Source: Fuerstiella sp. (GTDB lineage Bacteria > Planctomycetota > Planctomycetia > Planctomycetales > Planctomycetaceae). From it: 64,000 nucleotides of DNA. The position numbers were made by a program, and so were the translations under genes. Positions 45,957-55,284 of the stretch are shown here, piece by piece (the first letter of the stretch is position 1; every line of letters begins with the position of its first letter). Below the pieces are notes generated by a model, which saw only the letters and a list, made by a program, of their open reading frames with translations, had not been told where the DNA came from and ran no database searches. The DNA is taken from NCBI GenBank assembly GCA_022447225.1, contig JAKVAZ010000010.1:62001-126000 (forward strand). The letters run 5' to 3'.

Positions 45957-46538
45957 TTAATAGGTTGCCGGCCCCGTACAGCGAATCAGGTGATCTTTGT
46001 CGATGTAGACCACTTCCTGTGTCTGATCGTTGTGTGTGAAAGGTATCGGCCAGTAACTTCGAAGGACTTTGTCATAGTACACGGTGCACTTGTAGTGGCA
46101 GTGATGCAGTCGTGCCGGTCCTACCAAAGGATAAACTTTGCAGTCATCCATGCGATCCACGATGAGCTCTTTGACGATGCGCACATTGTTGCGGTGAGTT
46201 TCGTTCAGAAACGCAAAACCTCCTGCAGGACTGTCAGGGAGCGTCCTCATGACCTCATCGTCACTCGGTGGATCCATGCAGAAATTAGGTGCATTTTCAC
46301 CTTCGATCGGGTCCAGAATAGGCACCCTGAGCCGCTCATTGTCGTACAGTTGGTCTTCGACCCGCTGAGACTGATAGGCACTGACCGGGATTGGAAAGGG
46401 TGCTTCCCAGAAAGTCACGTACTCATAAAGCACCGAAACAACCCCGCCTGTCAACGTGCAACCGCTGTTGACGAAGGTCATCAGGCAGATCGCGGTCAGC
46501 ACGGCCCAACGTCGAAGTTGCCTGCCAAACGTCTGCAT
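45957..46538 (-). CDS. Putative lipoprotein of unknown function
   Basis: The start ATG at 46538 has AGGGA nine bases upstream; the frame extends to 46691 without support. The 193-residue protein has a lipoprotein-type signal, AVLTAICLMTFVNSGC, with Cys25 or so as the lipid site. The mature part has several Cys and His residues (FCMDPPSDDE, RLHHCHYKCTVYYDK) and a basic-aromatic region near the end (VLRSYWPIPF). I recognise no domain. The HHCHYKC cluster could bind metal; this is inference. It is convergent with the HMA-like lipoprotein gene across a shared terminator, and its upstream neighbour is the BON protein. Confidence 0.7.
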   Translation of the reverse strand: MQTFGRQLRRWAVLTAICLMTFVNSGCTLTGGVVSVLYEYVTFWEAPFPIPVSAYQSQRVEDQLYDNERLRVPILDPIEGENAPNFCMDPPSDDEVMRTLPDSPAGGFAFLNETHRNNVRIVKELIVDRMDDCKVYPLVGPARLHHCHYKCTVYYDKVLRSYWPIPFTHNDQTQEVVYIDKDHLIRCTGPATY

Positions 46539-47037
46539 TGTTCCATTTCCCTGCGAGAATTGTGGGCAAGTGCCCTGATTCGGTTCATTGGAGGCAGCGA
46601 AATCTGCCCCTGTTGCGTCACCCGGCAGGGCTATTCCGCAACCCATCCCGATGGATGTCTTTCCCTTGTATCGATCGTTCCGGTTATTCAACTTGTGACA
46701 ATGTTGGCAATTTGGAGGTTAATCTTACGGTTTCTGTTAGCAACAGTGCTGTTTCAGTTTCGGTGTGACAGGCAGGTCTGTTCGACGGGGTTCCTTCGGT
46801 GTGTACCGTTCAGATTGAAACGATTGTGTCACGGGGCAAAAGCGGGCCGACATCCAGCCGCGGCAAAGTCACGTCGGCTACCGGGCAACACACTTCAGAT
46901 CAGACACGTTCCCGGCTGCAGTTCGGAGCCATTGACCATGGCCAACGAAAAAAGGTGTTTTCGCCAGTGACGAAAACACCTTAGGATCAGTTTAAATGTT
47001 TGGATGCTTCAGCTGAGCCAGCATGTGGTAGCAAAGC
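46539..47037. other. Intergenic region with a terminator for the BON gene
   Basis: This 499-base stretch lies between two minus-strand genes. It holds the hairpin terminator at 46948-46982 and upstream control DNA of the lipoprotein gene. No gene is supported. Confidence 0.5.
46948..46982 (-). terminator. Intrinsic terminator downstream of the BON gene
   Basis: AAGGTGTTTTCG and CGAAAACACCTT form a perfect 12-base-pair stem with a 7-base loop. Read on the minus strand the stem is followed by T6, the correct direction for ending the BON-gene transcript, about 55 bases past its stop. Confidence 0.88.
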
Positions 47038-48156
47038 TCATTTTCCGCCGGGACTGTACAGTATGTCCCAAACGCTCTGTGGCTTGTTAAAATTGAGATT
47101 CCAGAAACCGTCGTCCCACTGCAGTCTGGCATCACGCCATCCCAGTGGAACTTGGGGATAAGGGTAAAACGGGCCAATGTACGGGAACGCACTGGCACTG
47201 TACTGTGTCGGATAGGTTACGGCAGCCGAGTTCGGATACTGAGCGTAAGCCGGCCAGGCGTGGTTGGGAAGCTGCGGATGGGAGAACACACCGGCACCAC
47301 CTATTGCGGCTGGTCCCGCCGAAACCTGACTCATTGGAGGTGACGCCTGACCCATTTCAGCTGATGCCGGAATTTGAACTGGCTGGACGAACCCTGCAGT
47401 GGTGAATCGTTGTTCATGTGACACAGGTTGTGTCTGCTGAGCATACTGCGGAGCCGGTTGAGTCACATTCAATTGGTTTTTTACGTCCACAACACCTGTC
47501 ACTTTGCGTGCTGCCTGTTCTGCGGCACTGTGACGTGTGACAGAATCCACGTTGCCGTTAAGTGTGACGACACCGTTTTGGTATCGAATTCCAATATCCT
47601 GTCCGGCAAGACCGGCCTGACTGAGTGATTGACCGACCTGTTCTGCGATTTGCTGATTGCTGGGACCGGACGGTACTTCGGATTTGACCTGCACGAACGG
47701 CTGCGCCGCCTGCCTGTTGGGTTGCGCCGCCTGCCTGTTGGGTTGCGCCGCCTGTTTCTGCTGCGTTTGCCGTCCTTTCAGGCGGCTGAAAAATGTATTC
47801 AGTCCGGAACGAGTGCGGCGTTTCGACACGTATTTCAGTTCGTTGACTACACGAGTAGTCCCGGACAGTTGCTGACAAACTTTTTCAGCCCGAGCGACAT
47901 GTCCAGGTTCCCGGACCTTGCCTTTCAGCTTTACGACTCCACCATTGACTTCGATACTGATACCGTAGCCATCAATCTGAGCCTTTTGCAGAGTTGCTTT
48001 GACGCGTTCTGCATGCTGTTGATTGAGATTCTTCTGAGCTGGATTACCCGCCGCAGACAATTGTTGAAGGTTGTCTGTCAATCCGTCCGCGCTGGCAACA
48101 GCGGGAACCGCTGTAAGGACAGCCAGAACCAATAACCATTTACCATACTTTCGCAT
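47038..48156 (-). CDS. Exported protein with two BON domains
   Basis: This 372-residue protein has a signal peptide (MRKYGKWLLVLAVLTAVPAVASA). Two BON domains follow, at about 45-110 (VNGGVVKLKGKVREPGHVARAEKV) and about 165-235 (YQNGVVTLNGNVDSVTRHSAAEQ), each with the strand-turn GGVV.L.G.V pattern. BON domains are thought to bind phospholipid or surface structures and stabilise membranes under stress. Between them is a basic, Gln-rich spacer with a NRQAAQP repeat encoded by a 21-base DNA repeat. The last about 130 residues are Pro/Gln/Tyr-rich, ending in an aromatic, Trp-rich segment. A strong terminator follows; the gene is probably transcribed alone. Confidence 0.87.
   Translation of the reverse strand: MRKYGKWLLVLAVLTAVPAVASADGLTDNLQQLSAAGNPAQKNLNQQHAERVKATLQKAQIDGYGISIEVNGGVVKLKGKVREPGHVARAEKVCQQLSGTTRVVNELKYVSKRRTRSGLNTFFSRLKGRQTQQKQAAQPNRQAAQPNRQAAQPFVQVKSEVPSGPSNQQIAEQVGQSLSQAGLAGQDIGIRYQNGVVTLNGNVDSVTRHSAAEQAARKVTGVVDVKNQLNVTQPAPQYAQQTQPVSHEQRFTTAGFVQPVQIPASAEMGQASPPMSQVSAGPAAIGGAGVFSHPQLPNHAWPAYAQYPNSAAVTYPTQYSASAFPYIGPFYPYPQVPLGWRDARLQWDDGFWNLNFNKPQSVWDILYSPGGK
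47702..47753. repeat. 21-base tandem repeat within the BON gene
   Basis: Two full copies (47702-47722, 47723-47743) and a partial third (47744-47753) of a 21-base unit are almost perfectly identical. The unit encodes NRQAAQP in frame, so copy-number change would alter linker length without shifting frame. Confidence 0.92.
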
Positions 48157-49157
48157 GAAAGCTCTCCTCCTGAGATGCCTTCCGTTCCAGGCCGCTTGAA
48201 ACTGCAGAGCAGCTGTTTGGGGCGGATTACCAGTGGTTGCTGGACTTTTCCAGGAGCGGAGCGGATCTGATCTGAGAGAACGGAAACTTCTTTAGCTGCC
48301 GTTCCTGATGAATTCCCACTCGCTGTATCCATCCGTTTGTTCATTGCCGGAAGTGTCTTCACAGACATTACCAACATAACAGCTTTGAGCCGTTCTGAGC
48401 GCAACGAAAAAGATACGCTGGTATCATCGGACGCATCGTGAGGTCTGGATCAACAATTCTGGTTAATTGGTCCGTAACGGATAGTTGGATCTGTGCCTGT
48501 CTGATCCCGAATATCCCTGTAACGATCAGCAGGCCGGCTGCCACACTCACAGTGGCAAATTCTGCCGTTATGTGTGTCTATGTCGGTGTGGTCCACCTGA
48601 GACGATATCACGTGACAGTGAAGACTGCTTTCCGCACTTTCGGCAGCCGGTGCAGGGCATCGTCTCTGATGCTGGTGGCGCTCCATCCGAAGGACTCACA
48701 GAAATCAATATATCTTATTCGTATGAGTCCTGGCTGTGTTGCCGGGACGAACAAATTCCGTAGGACAAAAAAAGCAGAGATCTCATTCGCGTCTGGTCGG
48801 CCATTGTGTCCTGTTTTCTCCACAGGACGTATCCCTGTTGGAGCAGGGCTGTGAAACAATGCAACGTTTGTTTGGCGACTGCCGGGGCGATATTGTCTCA
48901 CGGTGCAACCGCCGCCGCTCCATGAATCGAATGCGGTTGTTGTCTGAATGCTGTCGGAACACTTTGCGGCTGCCAACAAAACTGCAGTCCTGTTTTGAAC
49001 TGATAACGAGCAGCAGAATCTGTGATCGACCGGATTTTACACCGAGTCCGAGCCCCAAAATCTGTTAATAGTGACGAATTGATCGTGTCGCAACCACTGG
49101 TAGCCGTATGGTGAGAGTTCAGTATTGCCGGGGGGATGGTTTGGGACCTGAGTCAGG
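48157..49157. other. 1 kb region without a supported gene
   Basis: This 1001-base stretch lies upstream of the BON gene and downstream of the SMP-30-like gene. Several overlapping open frames of 70-140 codons lie here on both strands, but none has a signal peptide, known motif or good ribosome site. It is the longest gap of the window; it could hide a non-coding RNA or a decayed gene, but the sequence alone gives no evidence for either. Confidence 0.5.
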
Positions 49158-50171
49158 TTACGAACGGGCAGTTGCAGAATGATGACCGGTTGCGTTGATG
49201 CGAATCCTGTACAAACCGCCTCCTGCAGTGATGTAGAGAGTTTGCAGTTCTTTCCCAACGCCGAAACAACAATTTGTGGGAAGTGTGGGGGTCCTGATCC
49301 TTGCCAGTTCATTACCGTCAGGATCAAAAACCACGACAGCAAATTTCTCTGCTGACCGGACTGCTGCGTAGATGCGCCCGGAGGTGTCCACTGTCATGCC
49401 GTCGATTCCTGTTTCGCTGCCAAAATCCACGATGACGTGTTTGTTTCCGAGCGTGCCGTCACAGGCGACAGGAAAGGCATTGAGTGTCATTCGGCCGATC
49501 TGAGCATCGGTGACAGATTCCGCCTGATCGGTCCCGTTGTCGGTTTCGGCGACATACAGCGTTTTTCCATCGGGGGAAAGCATGACACCGTTTGGTTTTG
49601 TAATCTCTGACGTAGCCCGTCTCAGTGAGCCGTCAGGGTCCAGTCGATACACATCCATCGACTGTAGTTCCATCTTCTCCGGTCCCACATATTTTGGGTC
49701 ACTGAAGTAAATTCGACCGCGGCGATCAATGACGATGTCATTGGGTGAATTAAAACGCCTGCCGTTAAACCGGTCGACAATCGTTTTGAGCGATCCGTCT
49801 GAGAGAACTTCGACCAGGGCTCGTTTGCCTCCCAGCGGTGAGGCGCAACAGGCAAGCAGTCGCCCGTGGCGGTCAAACATCAGGCCGTTGGCCATTTTAC
49901 TGTCGTTTGAGTGGATGGCGATGTCGCCCGTCTTTGGGTCAAACTTCATGATTCTTGCAGGTCGAGCGTCAAAGGGCTGAGCAAAATCACTGAAGTACAT
50001 CAGGCCGTCGGGACCTGCAGCCACACCTTCTGTGAATCCTCCTTCTTCCCACAGCGTCTCAAGACGAGCATCGTCCGGAATCAGTCTGGACGGTACAGAT
50101 TCATCGACAGCTGAAGATTCAAACATAAAAAGCAGATTCAGACCCAGTATGACGGTGAACTGTTTGATCAC
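49158..50171 (-). CDS. SMP-30/gluconolactonase/LRE family exported protein
   Basis: This 337-residue protein starts at GTG 50171, with GGGAG six bases upstream, and has a signal peptide (MIKQFTVILGLNLLFMFESSA). The six-bladed propeller motifs of SMP-30 are present: FTEGVAAGPDGLMYFSD (metal-binding Glu), MANGLMFDRHGRLLAC, RFNSPNDIVIDRRGRIYFSD (metal-binding Asn) and ETGIDGMTVDTSGRIYAA (metal-binding Asp). The family hydrolyses sugar lactones using a divalent metal. The export signal suggests it acts outside the cytoplasm. The enzyme could complement a lactone-forming dehydrogenase, but it is not adjacent to the catabolic operon at 16-21 kb. Confidence 0.9.
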   Translation of the reverse strand: MIKQFTVILGLNLLFMFESSAVDESVPSRLIPDDARLETLWEEGGFTEGVAAGPDGLMYFSDFAQPFDARPARIMKFDPKTGDIAIHSNDSKMANGLMFDRHGRLLACCASPLGGKRALVEVLSDGSLKTIVDRFNGRRFNSPNDIVIDRRGRIYFSDPKYVGPEKMELQSMDVYRLDPDGSLRRATSEITKPNGVMLSPDGKTLYVAETDNGTDQAESVTDAQIGRMTLNAFPVACDGTLGNKHVIVDFGSETGIDGMTVDTSGRIYAAVRSAEKFAVVVFDPDGNELARIRTPTLPTNCCFGVGKELQTLYITAGGGLYRIRINATGHHSATARS

Positions 50172-50343
50172 GTAATTCTCCCGATTTTATGGCACACACT
50201 GGAAGCAACCGGCTGATCATCGCTGTCCGAAGTGTTGAACCGAAACAGCCGCGTCGACCTCACTGATTATTCTGACGGGATTCCCGATACAAAACAAACA
50301 TGGATTTTGTCGATCAATCAATTTTCGATTCTGTCAAACGGCA

Positions 50344-51624
50344 TTAAACGTCGTCGGTACGCTGCAACTCCGGGTCGTCCACCCGGCCAATCACCAGCGA
50401 GACGTTATGCCCCCCAAATCCGAAACTGTTGTTAACTGCATAGCGGACGTCGGCTTCGACGGATTCATTGGCAATGTAGTTCAGATTGCAGTCCGGATCG
50501 GGTGTGCAGTAGTTAATTGTGGGGGGTAGAATTCCGGTTGTCAGTGCCAGAGCAGACACAGACATTTCTACAGCGCAGGCCGCCCCGATCATGTGTCCCG
50601 TCATGCTTTTCGTTGAACTGATCCGCAGCTTGCCGGCGTCGTCTCCGAAGACACGGTTCAGTGCTGCGGTTTCCATTGCGTCATTGTACTTCGTACTGGT
50701 GCCGTGGGCATTAACGTATGTGCAGTCTGCTATATCGGCCGCATTCAGCGCTGCTGCTTCGAGTGCGGAATCGATGGCGATTATGGCCTTTCTCCCTGCC
50801 GGATCGGGCTGCACCAGATGAAATGCATCACTGGTCGCTTTTCCGCTGAGGACTTCTGCCCACGCCCGGCCACCACGTTTTCTGAGGTGGTCCTCATTTT
50901 CGAATATGAGGATGGATGCCCCTTCGGCCATTACAAATCCTGCACGACTGATATCAAATGGCCTCATTGAAGTTTTTGGGCTGTCGTTGCTGTCGCGGCA
51001 CATTGCTTTCATGCGTACAAACGAGGCTATTCCGAGCCGTGTGAGAGAGGCTTCTGTTCCTCCGGTAATGACGAAGTCGGCATTGCCCTGTCTGAGCACT
51101 TCGAGGGCGTCGATCATCGCGTGTCCGGAGGATGAACATGCACTGCTGCACGTATGGCAGGACCCGTGAATACCGAATGCCAGACTCACACATGCCGGTG
51201 GTGCATTGGGCATCAGCATCGGAATTGTAAAGGGGCTGACGCGCGAAGGGCCGCGTGACAGCATCCGCTCATGTTGAAATTCATAAGTCTCAAGACCTGC
51301 CAGTCCGGCACCCAGGATCACTGATGCGTTCTCACCGATGTCTGACGTTGGCAGACCGGCGTCTTCCAGTGCTTCGTGTGCAGCGAAGACAGAAAACTGC
51401 GTTGCCCGATCCATACGTTTACTGTTGACCAGGTCATTCACGTTCACGCGTGTCAGGTCAATGTCACGGACTTCACCACCGATAGTGACGTCCAGGTCGG
51501 TGGTGTCGTGGACTTGGAGAGTATCCAGGCCACAACTGCCATTAATTAAATGATTCCAGTTCGTCCTTCGATCGTTGCCAAGACACGTTGTCATTCCGAT
51601 TCCGGAAACAAAAACCCGCTGCAT
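50344..51624 (-). CDS. Beta-ketoacyl-[acyl-carrier-protein] synthase, FabF-like
   Basis: The start ATG at 51624 has GGAG eight bases upstream. This 426-residue protein has the elongating ketosynthase triad: Cys163 (SSACSSSGH), His307 (NAHGTSTKYND) and His344 (MTGHMIGAA), plus Lys339 in STKS. The ends NSFGFGGHNVSLVIGR are typical of KAS I/II. The gene stands alone: no acyl carrier protein, acyltransferase or ketoreductase gene is adjacent, so it may serve general fatty-acid synthesis or a lipid or secondary-metabolite pathway elsewhere. It is divergent from the mtdC-like gene. An exact role cannot be read from the sequence. Confidence 0.92.
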   Translation of the reverse strand: MQRVFVSGIGMTTCLGNDRRTNWNHLINGSCGLDTLQVHDTTDLDVTIGGEVRDIDLTRVNVNDLVNSKRMDRATQFSVFAAHEALEDAGLPTSDIGENASVILGAGLAGLETYEFQHERMLSRGPSRVSPFTIPMLMPNAPPACVSLAFGIHGSCHTCSSACSSSGHAMIDALEVLRQGNADFVITGGTEASLTRLGIASFVRMKAMCRDSNDSPKTSMRPFDISRAGFVMAEGASILIFENEDHLRKRGGRAWAEVLSGKATSDAFHLVQPDPAGRKAIIAIDSALEAAALNAADIADCTYVNAHGTSTKYNDAMETAALNRVFGDDAGKLRISSTKSMTGHMIGAACAVEMSVSALALTTGILPPTINYCTPDPDCNLNYIANESVEADVRYAVNNSFGFGGHNVSLVIGRVDDPELQRTDDV

Positions 51625-52180
51625 TCTGAATCTCCAGCCTGCTAACGAGGCAGGGCACTCCATCGCTCATCATCAATTATTGAGGGAGGTGAGGCCCTGG
51701 TCGAACACAGGCTATTCTGTTCGGTGTGCAGGTCGCTGAACCGCAAGCCTGTACTGTGGCATTGCCGATTTCATCAGACCCCTCATAAGTCCGTAATAAA
51801 TCATACTGAGACGATGCTGCAATGACACTCCACGTCAAAACGGACGTATTCGCTGTATTTCTCCGCACTGGAATTCCGGATCCGGGCAGATGAATTCGAT
51901 TGAAGTCCCGTTAAAGTCTGATGACATCACACACCAGCCCGCTGTAGGCATCACGGAGAGTGCCCAACGGGAATTCCGGCGGGTAGGGAAGCGGTCGCAG
52001 GAAACGGATCAGGGACACTGCCCTCACTGGAGTCTTTTGGTCGGGATTCTTACCATTTTGTTGGCATGCTCAGAGCGACCATCGGGAGCGTTTTCGAATG
52101 TGAGCTCTAGTTATTTTCCCGGCACACTGCACTAGAATGTGCTTCGATTTTTATACACGCAACCGTTGGGCGATGAATTC
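51625..52180. other. Divergent intergenic region
   Basis: This 556-base stretch separates the ketosynthase gene (-) from the mtdC-like gene (+). Two small frames here (63 and 81 codons) have no recognised features. Promoters of both genes must lie in it. Confidence 0.45.
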
Positions 52181-53053
52181 ATGCAGAAGATACTCATCCA
52201 ATTCGACACCGATGAACAGCCAGCCACATTTGATCAGGTGGTGGCCGTTGATGCAGGTGCAGAACAAATATTGAGTTACGGAGGTATCAGCGAAGACAAT
52301 GTCGAAGGGCTGGTCCACGGTGCGATCTTTACGAGGGGGCCGGCCGATCTGAATAACACGGCTATCTTTGTGGGCGGAAGCAATGTTGCTGCGGGTGAGC
52401 GACTTGCACACAAAATTGGTCGGACGTTTTTTGGACCAATGCGGGTTTCGCTGATGATGGATTCCAACGGGTGCAATACAACGGCTGCTGCTGCGGTGGT
52501 TGCAGCCAGAAAACATGTGGATCTGCGAGGTGCATCCGCTCTGGTTCTTGGCGGAACCGGGCCTGTGGGCCAGCGAGTTGCGCAACTGCTGGCCGGGGAA
52601 TTCTGCAAAGTGCGGCTCGCATCACGATCCAGGGAACGTGCTGCCGCTGTTTGTGACCGGATTGTCGATGGACGTGAAATCGAGCGCCCGGAACCTGTCG
52701 CAGCATCCACGACAAAAGAATCCCTTGCGGCGGCAGAAGGTGTGGATCTGCTGTTTGCTGCGGGCGCTGCGGGTGTCTGTTTCCTTCCGGACGGTTGTCT
52801 GGCGTCGATCGATAGTCTCAAAGTTGCTGTGGATCTGAATGCGGTTCCTCCGGCAGGTCTTTCAGAAATTAAGATAACCGACAAAGCCGTCGATCGTGAC
52901 GGAGTTCTGTGTTACGGTGCCTTAGGCGTTGGGGCTGCCAAGATGCAGGTCCATAAGCAGGCCGTGCGGGAACTGTTCCAGGCGAACGACAGAAAGTTTG
53001 ATACAGAAGAGATTTATCATCTGGCACTGGAAATGGCAGGTCTGCAGAGTTAA
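52181..53053 (+). CDS. mtdC: Methylene-tetrahydromethanopterin dehydrogenase, probably MtdC type
   Basis: This 290-residue enzyme oxidises or reduces methylene-tetrahydromethanopterin with NADP, in C1 transfer. Family motifs are QILSYGGISEDNVEGLVHGAIFTRGP at the pterin-binding start, FFGPMRVSLMMDSNGCNTTAAAAV, and the Rossmann motif LVLGGTGPVGQRVA, then ASRSRERAAAV, which suggests NADP through Ser/Arg. Enzymes of this kind (MtdB/MtdC) are known from methylotrophs and planctomycetes such as Gemmata. ATG 52181 is the chosen start because family similarity begins at MQKILIQFD; the GTG at 52139 adds 14 residues. The rest of the C1 pathway is not in the window. Assignment to MtdC rather than MtdB is inference from the taxon. 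Confidence 0.87.
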   Translation: MQKILIQFDTDEQPATFDQVVAVDAGAEQILSYGGISEDNVEGLVHGAIFTRGPADLNNTAIFVGGSNVAAGERLAHKIGRTFFGPMRVSLMMDSNGCNTTAAAAVVAARKHVDLRGASALVLGGTGPVGQRVAQLLAGEFCKVRLASRSRERAAAVCDRIVDGREIERPEPVAASTTKESLAAAEGVDLLFAAGAAGVCFLPDGCLASIDSLKVAVDLNAVPPAGLSEIKITDKAVDRDGVLCYGALGVGAAKMQVHKQAVRELFQANDRKFDTEEIYHLALEMAGLQS

Positions 53054-53301
53054 TTCGCGTGGCGGTTGCAAATTGACGATTGACATTAACTTCCGAGCCT
53101 GCCGATTTCCCCGCTCAAACACTGTCCGGTCCGGTTCTGTTCAGCAATTTGTCCAGTGCGACAATTAGACTTGGTTGTCAGTCCGTGGGAACAGAATTTT
53201 CGCCTGTCTGCTTCTTCGCGGGTCACGGAGTGTGGCCGGATCAAGCCAGTGACTCAGACGGTATGCAGAGAGTCCTTTTTTGTCGTTCCGTGATGGATTA
53301 A

Positions 53302-55284
53302 TCAGGCTTTCGGGACAATCACGGACCGGGACCCCGTTGGTGTTGCCATTCGAACCTGTTCTTCCATCATCAAACGGTACCGACCACCCCCTGCCATCAG
53401 TTCCTCGTGTGTTCCGGTCTGAACAATACGTCCGTGTTCCACAACACAGATGACGTCGGCACCGGCAATAGTGCTGAGTCGGTGTGCGATTACAAAACTT
53501 GTGCGATTGCGCATTAGCCCGGTCAGGCTGGCCTGGATCAGACGCTCACTTTCGGTGTCAAGATTGCTTGTGGCTTCATCAAGGATCAGCAGGCGTGGAT
53601 TCGCAAGAATGGCACGCGCTATGGCCAGTCGCTGACGCTGGCCGCCGCTTAGTCGAACGCCACGTTCGCCGATCAGCGTGTTCAACCCGTCTTTGAGACG
53701 GTCGATGAATTCGTTGGCGTGGGCTGCTTGGGCGGCCGCCAGCACCTGTTCCACAGATGCGTTCCGGTTGGCATAGTTAATGTTTTCGGCGATTGTCCCG
53801 TCGAAGAGAAATACATCCTGCTCGACCACGCCCAGCAGACTGCGGAATGATTCCACATCGTAGTCACGCAGATCCCGTCCATCCAGTTTTACTGTTCCCG
53901 ACTGCGGGTCGTAGAATCGGGCGATCAGATTACACAGTGTGGTTTTTCCCGATCCGCTGGGACCAACCAACGCGACCACCTGTCCGGGAGCAGCGTCCAG
54001 ATTAATGTTCTTCAGGGCCGGTTCGTCAGCGCCCGGATACTGAAACGTCACGTTTTCAAACACAATTCTTCCAACCACATCGTGGGGACGGACCCGAACG
54101 GAGTTGGACACTGGCAGCATTTCCTGCGGTTCATCCAGCAGATCGAGGATGCGATCCAGGCCGCTGAGACTGTTTTGAAACTGAGTTGCACTTTGAGCCA
54201 GAATCGCCAGTGGCTGCAGAAGCATCAGCAGGTAGACGAGGAACATCATGAGGTCGCCCACGGTCAGAGCACCGTCAATGACCCGCCAGCCACCGTAAAA
54301 AATCAGCGCGGCGCTTGTGAGCGGAATCATAGACTCCCAGACCATTTCAACGCTTCTCATCCACCACCAGGCGAACAGTTCCTTGCGCGCCATGAGGTTG
54401 TTTTCGAGAATGAATCGTCCGGCTTCACGGTGTTGTCGACTGAAAGCGCGTACGATTCGCATTCCGGCAAATGCCTCGGCGGCACCGGCGTCAATAAATT
54501 CACGTTGTTTGCGGATCGCCCGAAACTGAGGACGGATGCGGGAAATCCAGGTATGATGAGTAAAATAGACCAGCGGCAGCAGGACAAGTGCCCCCAGCAA
54601 CAGTGTCCAGTCCACCCACGCCAAAATCAGCAGGCTGCCGGCAAGCTGAATGATGGCTCGCCACGGATTGTACAGCAGTCCGAAGACTAATTCGCCGACA
54701 CTTCCTCCGTCTTCCCGCAGGATGGACGCTACCCCTCCGGATCGAATTTCCTGTACTCGGTGAAGGGGCAAGCGTATCGCATGTTCAAACACACGCCGTC
54801 TGACATCCAGCTGAATCCGTTTGGTAATGCGTGTAGCATACCATCGGCCCCAAATGTGAATGGCAATCCTGCACAGTGACACGACAATCACGGTGATCAC
54901 AGTGATCGTCAGCAACGTTCTGCGGTCCGTGAAACCTGGAAATTCGGATGCAATCAGTGATGGTAATGCGTGATCTGTCAACACGTAGTCGACAACGAAC
55001 TTGGTCCCGGCTGGTGGAATCAGCGCCAGCGCGGTGGCAACGGTTAATGAAACAAGGATCCCGACAACCTGCCAGCGAAATGGAATCAGTAGTCCAAAGA
55101 ACCTTCGGACCAGTTCCCTGGCTGTGCGAATTCTTTCCCGACGACTGCGCCCCGAACCGGACGAGTGCAGTTTGCCTCCCGTCTGTTCTTTGGATCTGAC
55201 ACGATCGCGGTATTCGTTAAAGCGAACCCGACTGCTGTTTCGGTGACCTGACGGTTTCTGATTGCTGTTCTGTATGCTTGGCAT
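53302..55284 (-). CDS. ABC transporter, fused permease and ATPase (exporter half-transporter)
   Basis: This roughly 660-residue half-transporter has an N-terminal basic segment, a transmembrane domain of six helices (about 65-345 by the chosen start) and a nucleotide-binding domain (about 385-640). ATPase motifs are GPSGSGKTT (Walker A), LSGGQRQRLAIARAI (signature) and LLILDEATSNLD (Walker B). The layout matches MsbA/lipid and peptide exporters; substrate is not readable. ATG 55284 is chosen because it is the first in-frame start after the upstream ComEA-like gene's late part; the frame extends to 55419. The chosen start overlaps the ComEA-like gene by 68 bases, which suggests translational coupling. 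Its C-terminal VIVPKA has no extra domain. Confidence 0.9.
   Translation of the reverse strand: MPSIQNSNQKPSGHRNSSRVRFNEYRDRVRSKEQTGGKLHSSGSGRSRRERIRTARELVRRFFGLLIPFRWQVVGILVSLTVATALALIPPAGTKFVVDYVLTDHALPSLIASEFPGFTDRRTLLTITVITVIVVSLCRIAIHIWGRWYATRITKRIQLDVRRRVFEHAIRLPLHRVQEIRSGGVASILREDGGSVGELVFGLLYNPWRAIIQLAGSLLILAWVDWTLLLGALVLLPLVYFTHHTWISRIRPQFRAIRKQREFIDAGAAEAFAGMRIVRAFSRQHREAGRFILENNLMARKELFAWWWMRSVEMVWESMIPLTSAALIFYGGWRVIDGALTVGDLMMFLVYLLMLLQPLAILAQSATQFQNSLSGLDRILDLLDEPQEMLPVSNSVRVRPHDVVGRIVFENVTFQYPGADEPALKNINLDAAPGQVVALVGPSGSGKTTLCNLIARFYDPQSGTVKLDGRDLRDYDVESFRSLLGVVEQDVFLFDGTIAENINYANRNASVEQVLAAAQAAHANEFIDRLKDGLNTLIGERGVRLSGGQRQRLAIARAILANPRLLILDEATSNLDTESERLIQASLTGLMRNRTSFVIAHRLSTIAGADVICVVEHGRIVQTGTHEELMAGGGRYRLMMEEQVRMATPTGSRSVIVPKA

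Noticed and set aside
45915-46970. A 351-codon plus-strand frame opposite the lipoprotein gene
   Set aside because: It is antisense to a well-supported lipoprotein gene, has high Cys/Arg/His content typical of shadow frames and contains the terminator at its start.
48438-49068. Several 90-140-codon frames on both strands in the 1 kb gap
   Set aside because: None shows a family pattern, and they overlap each other in conflicting frames.
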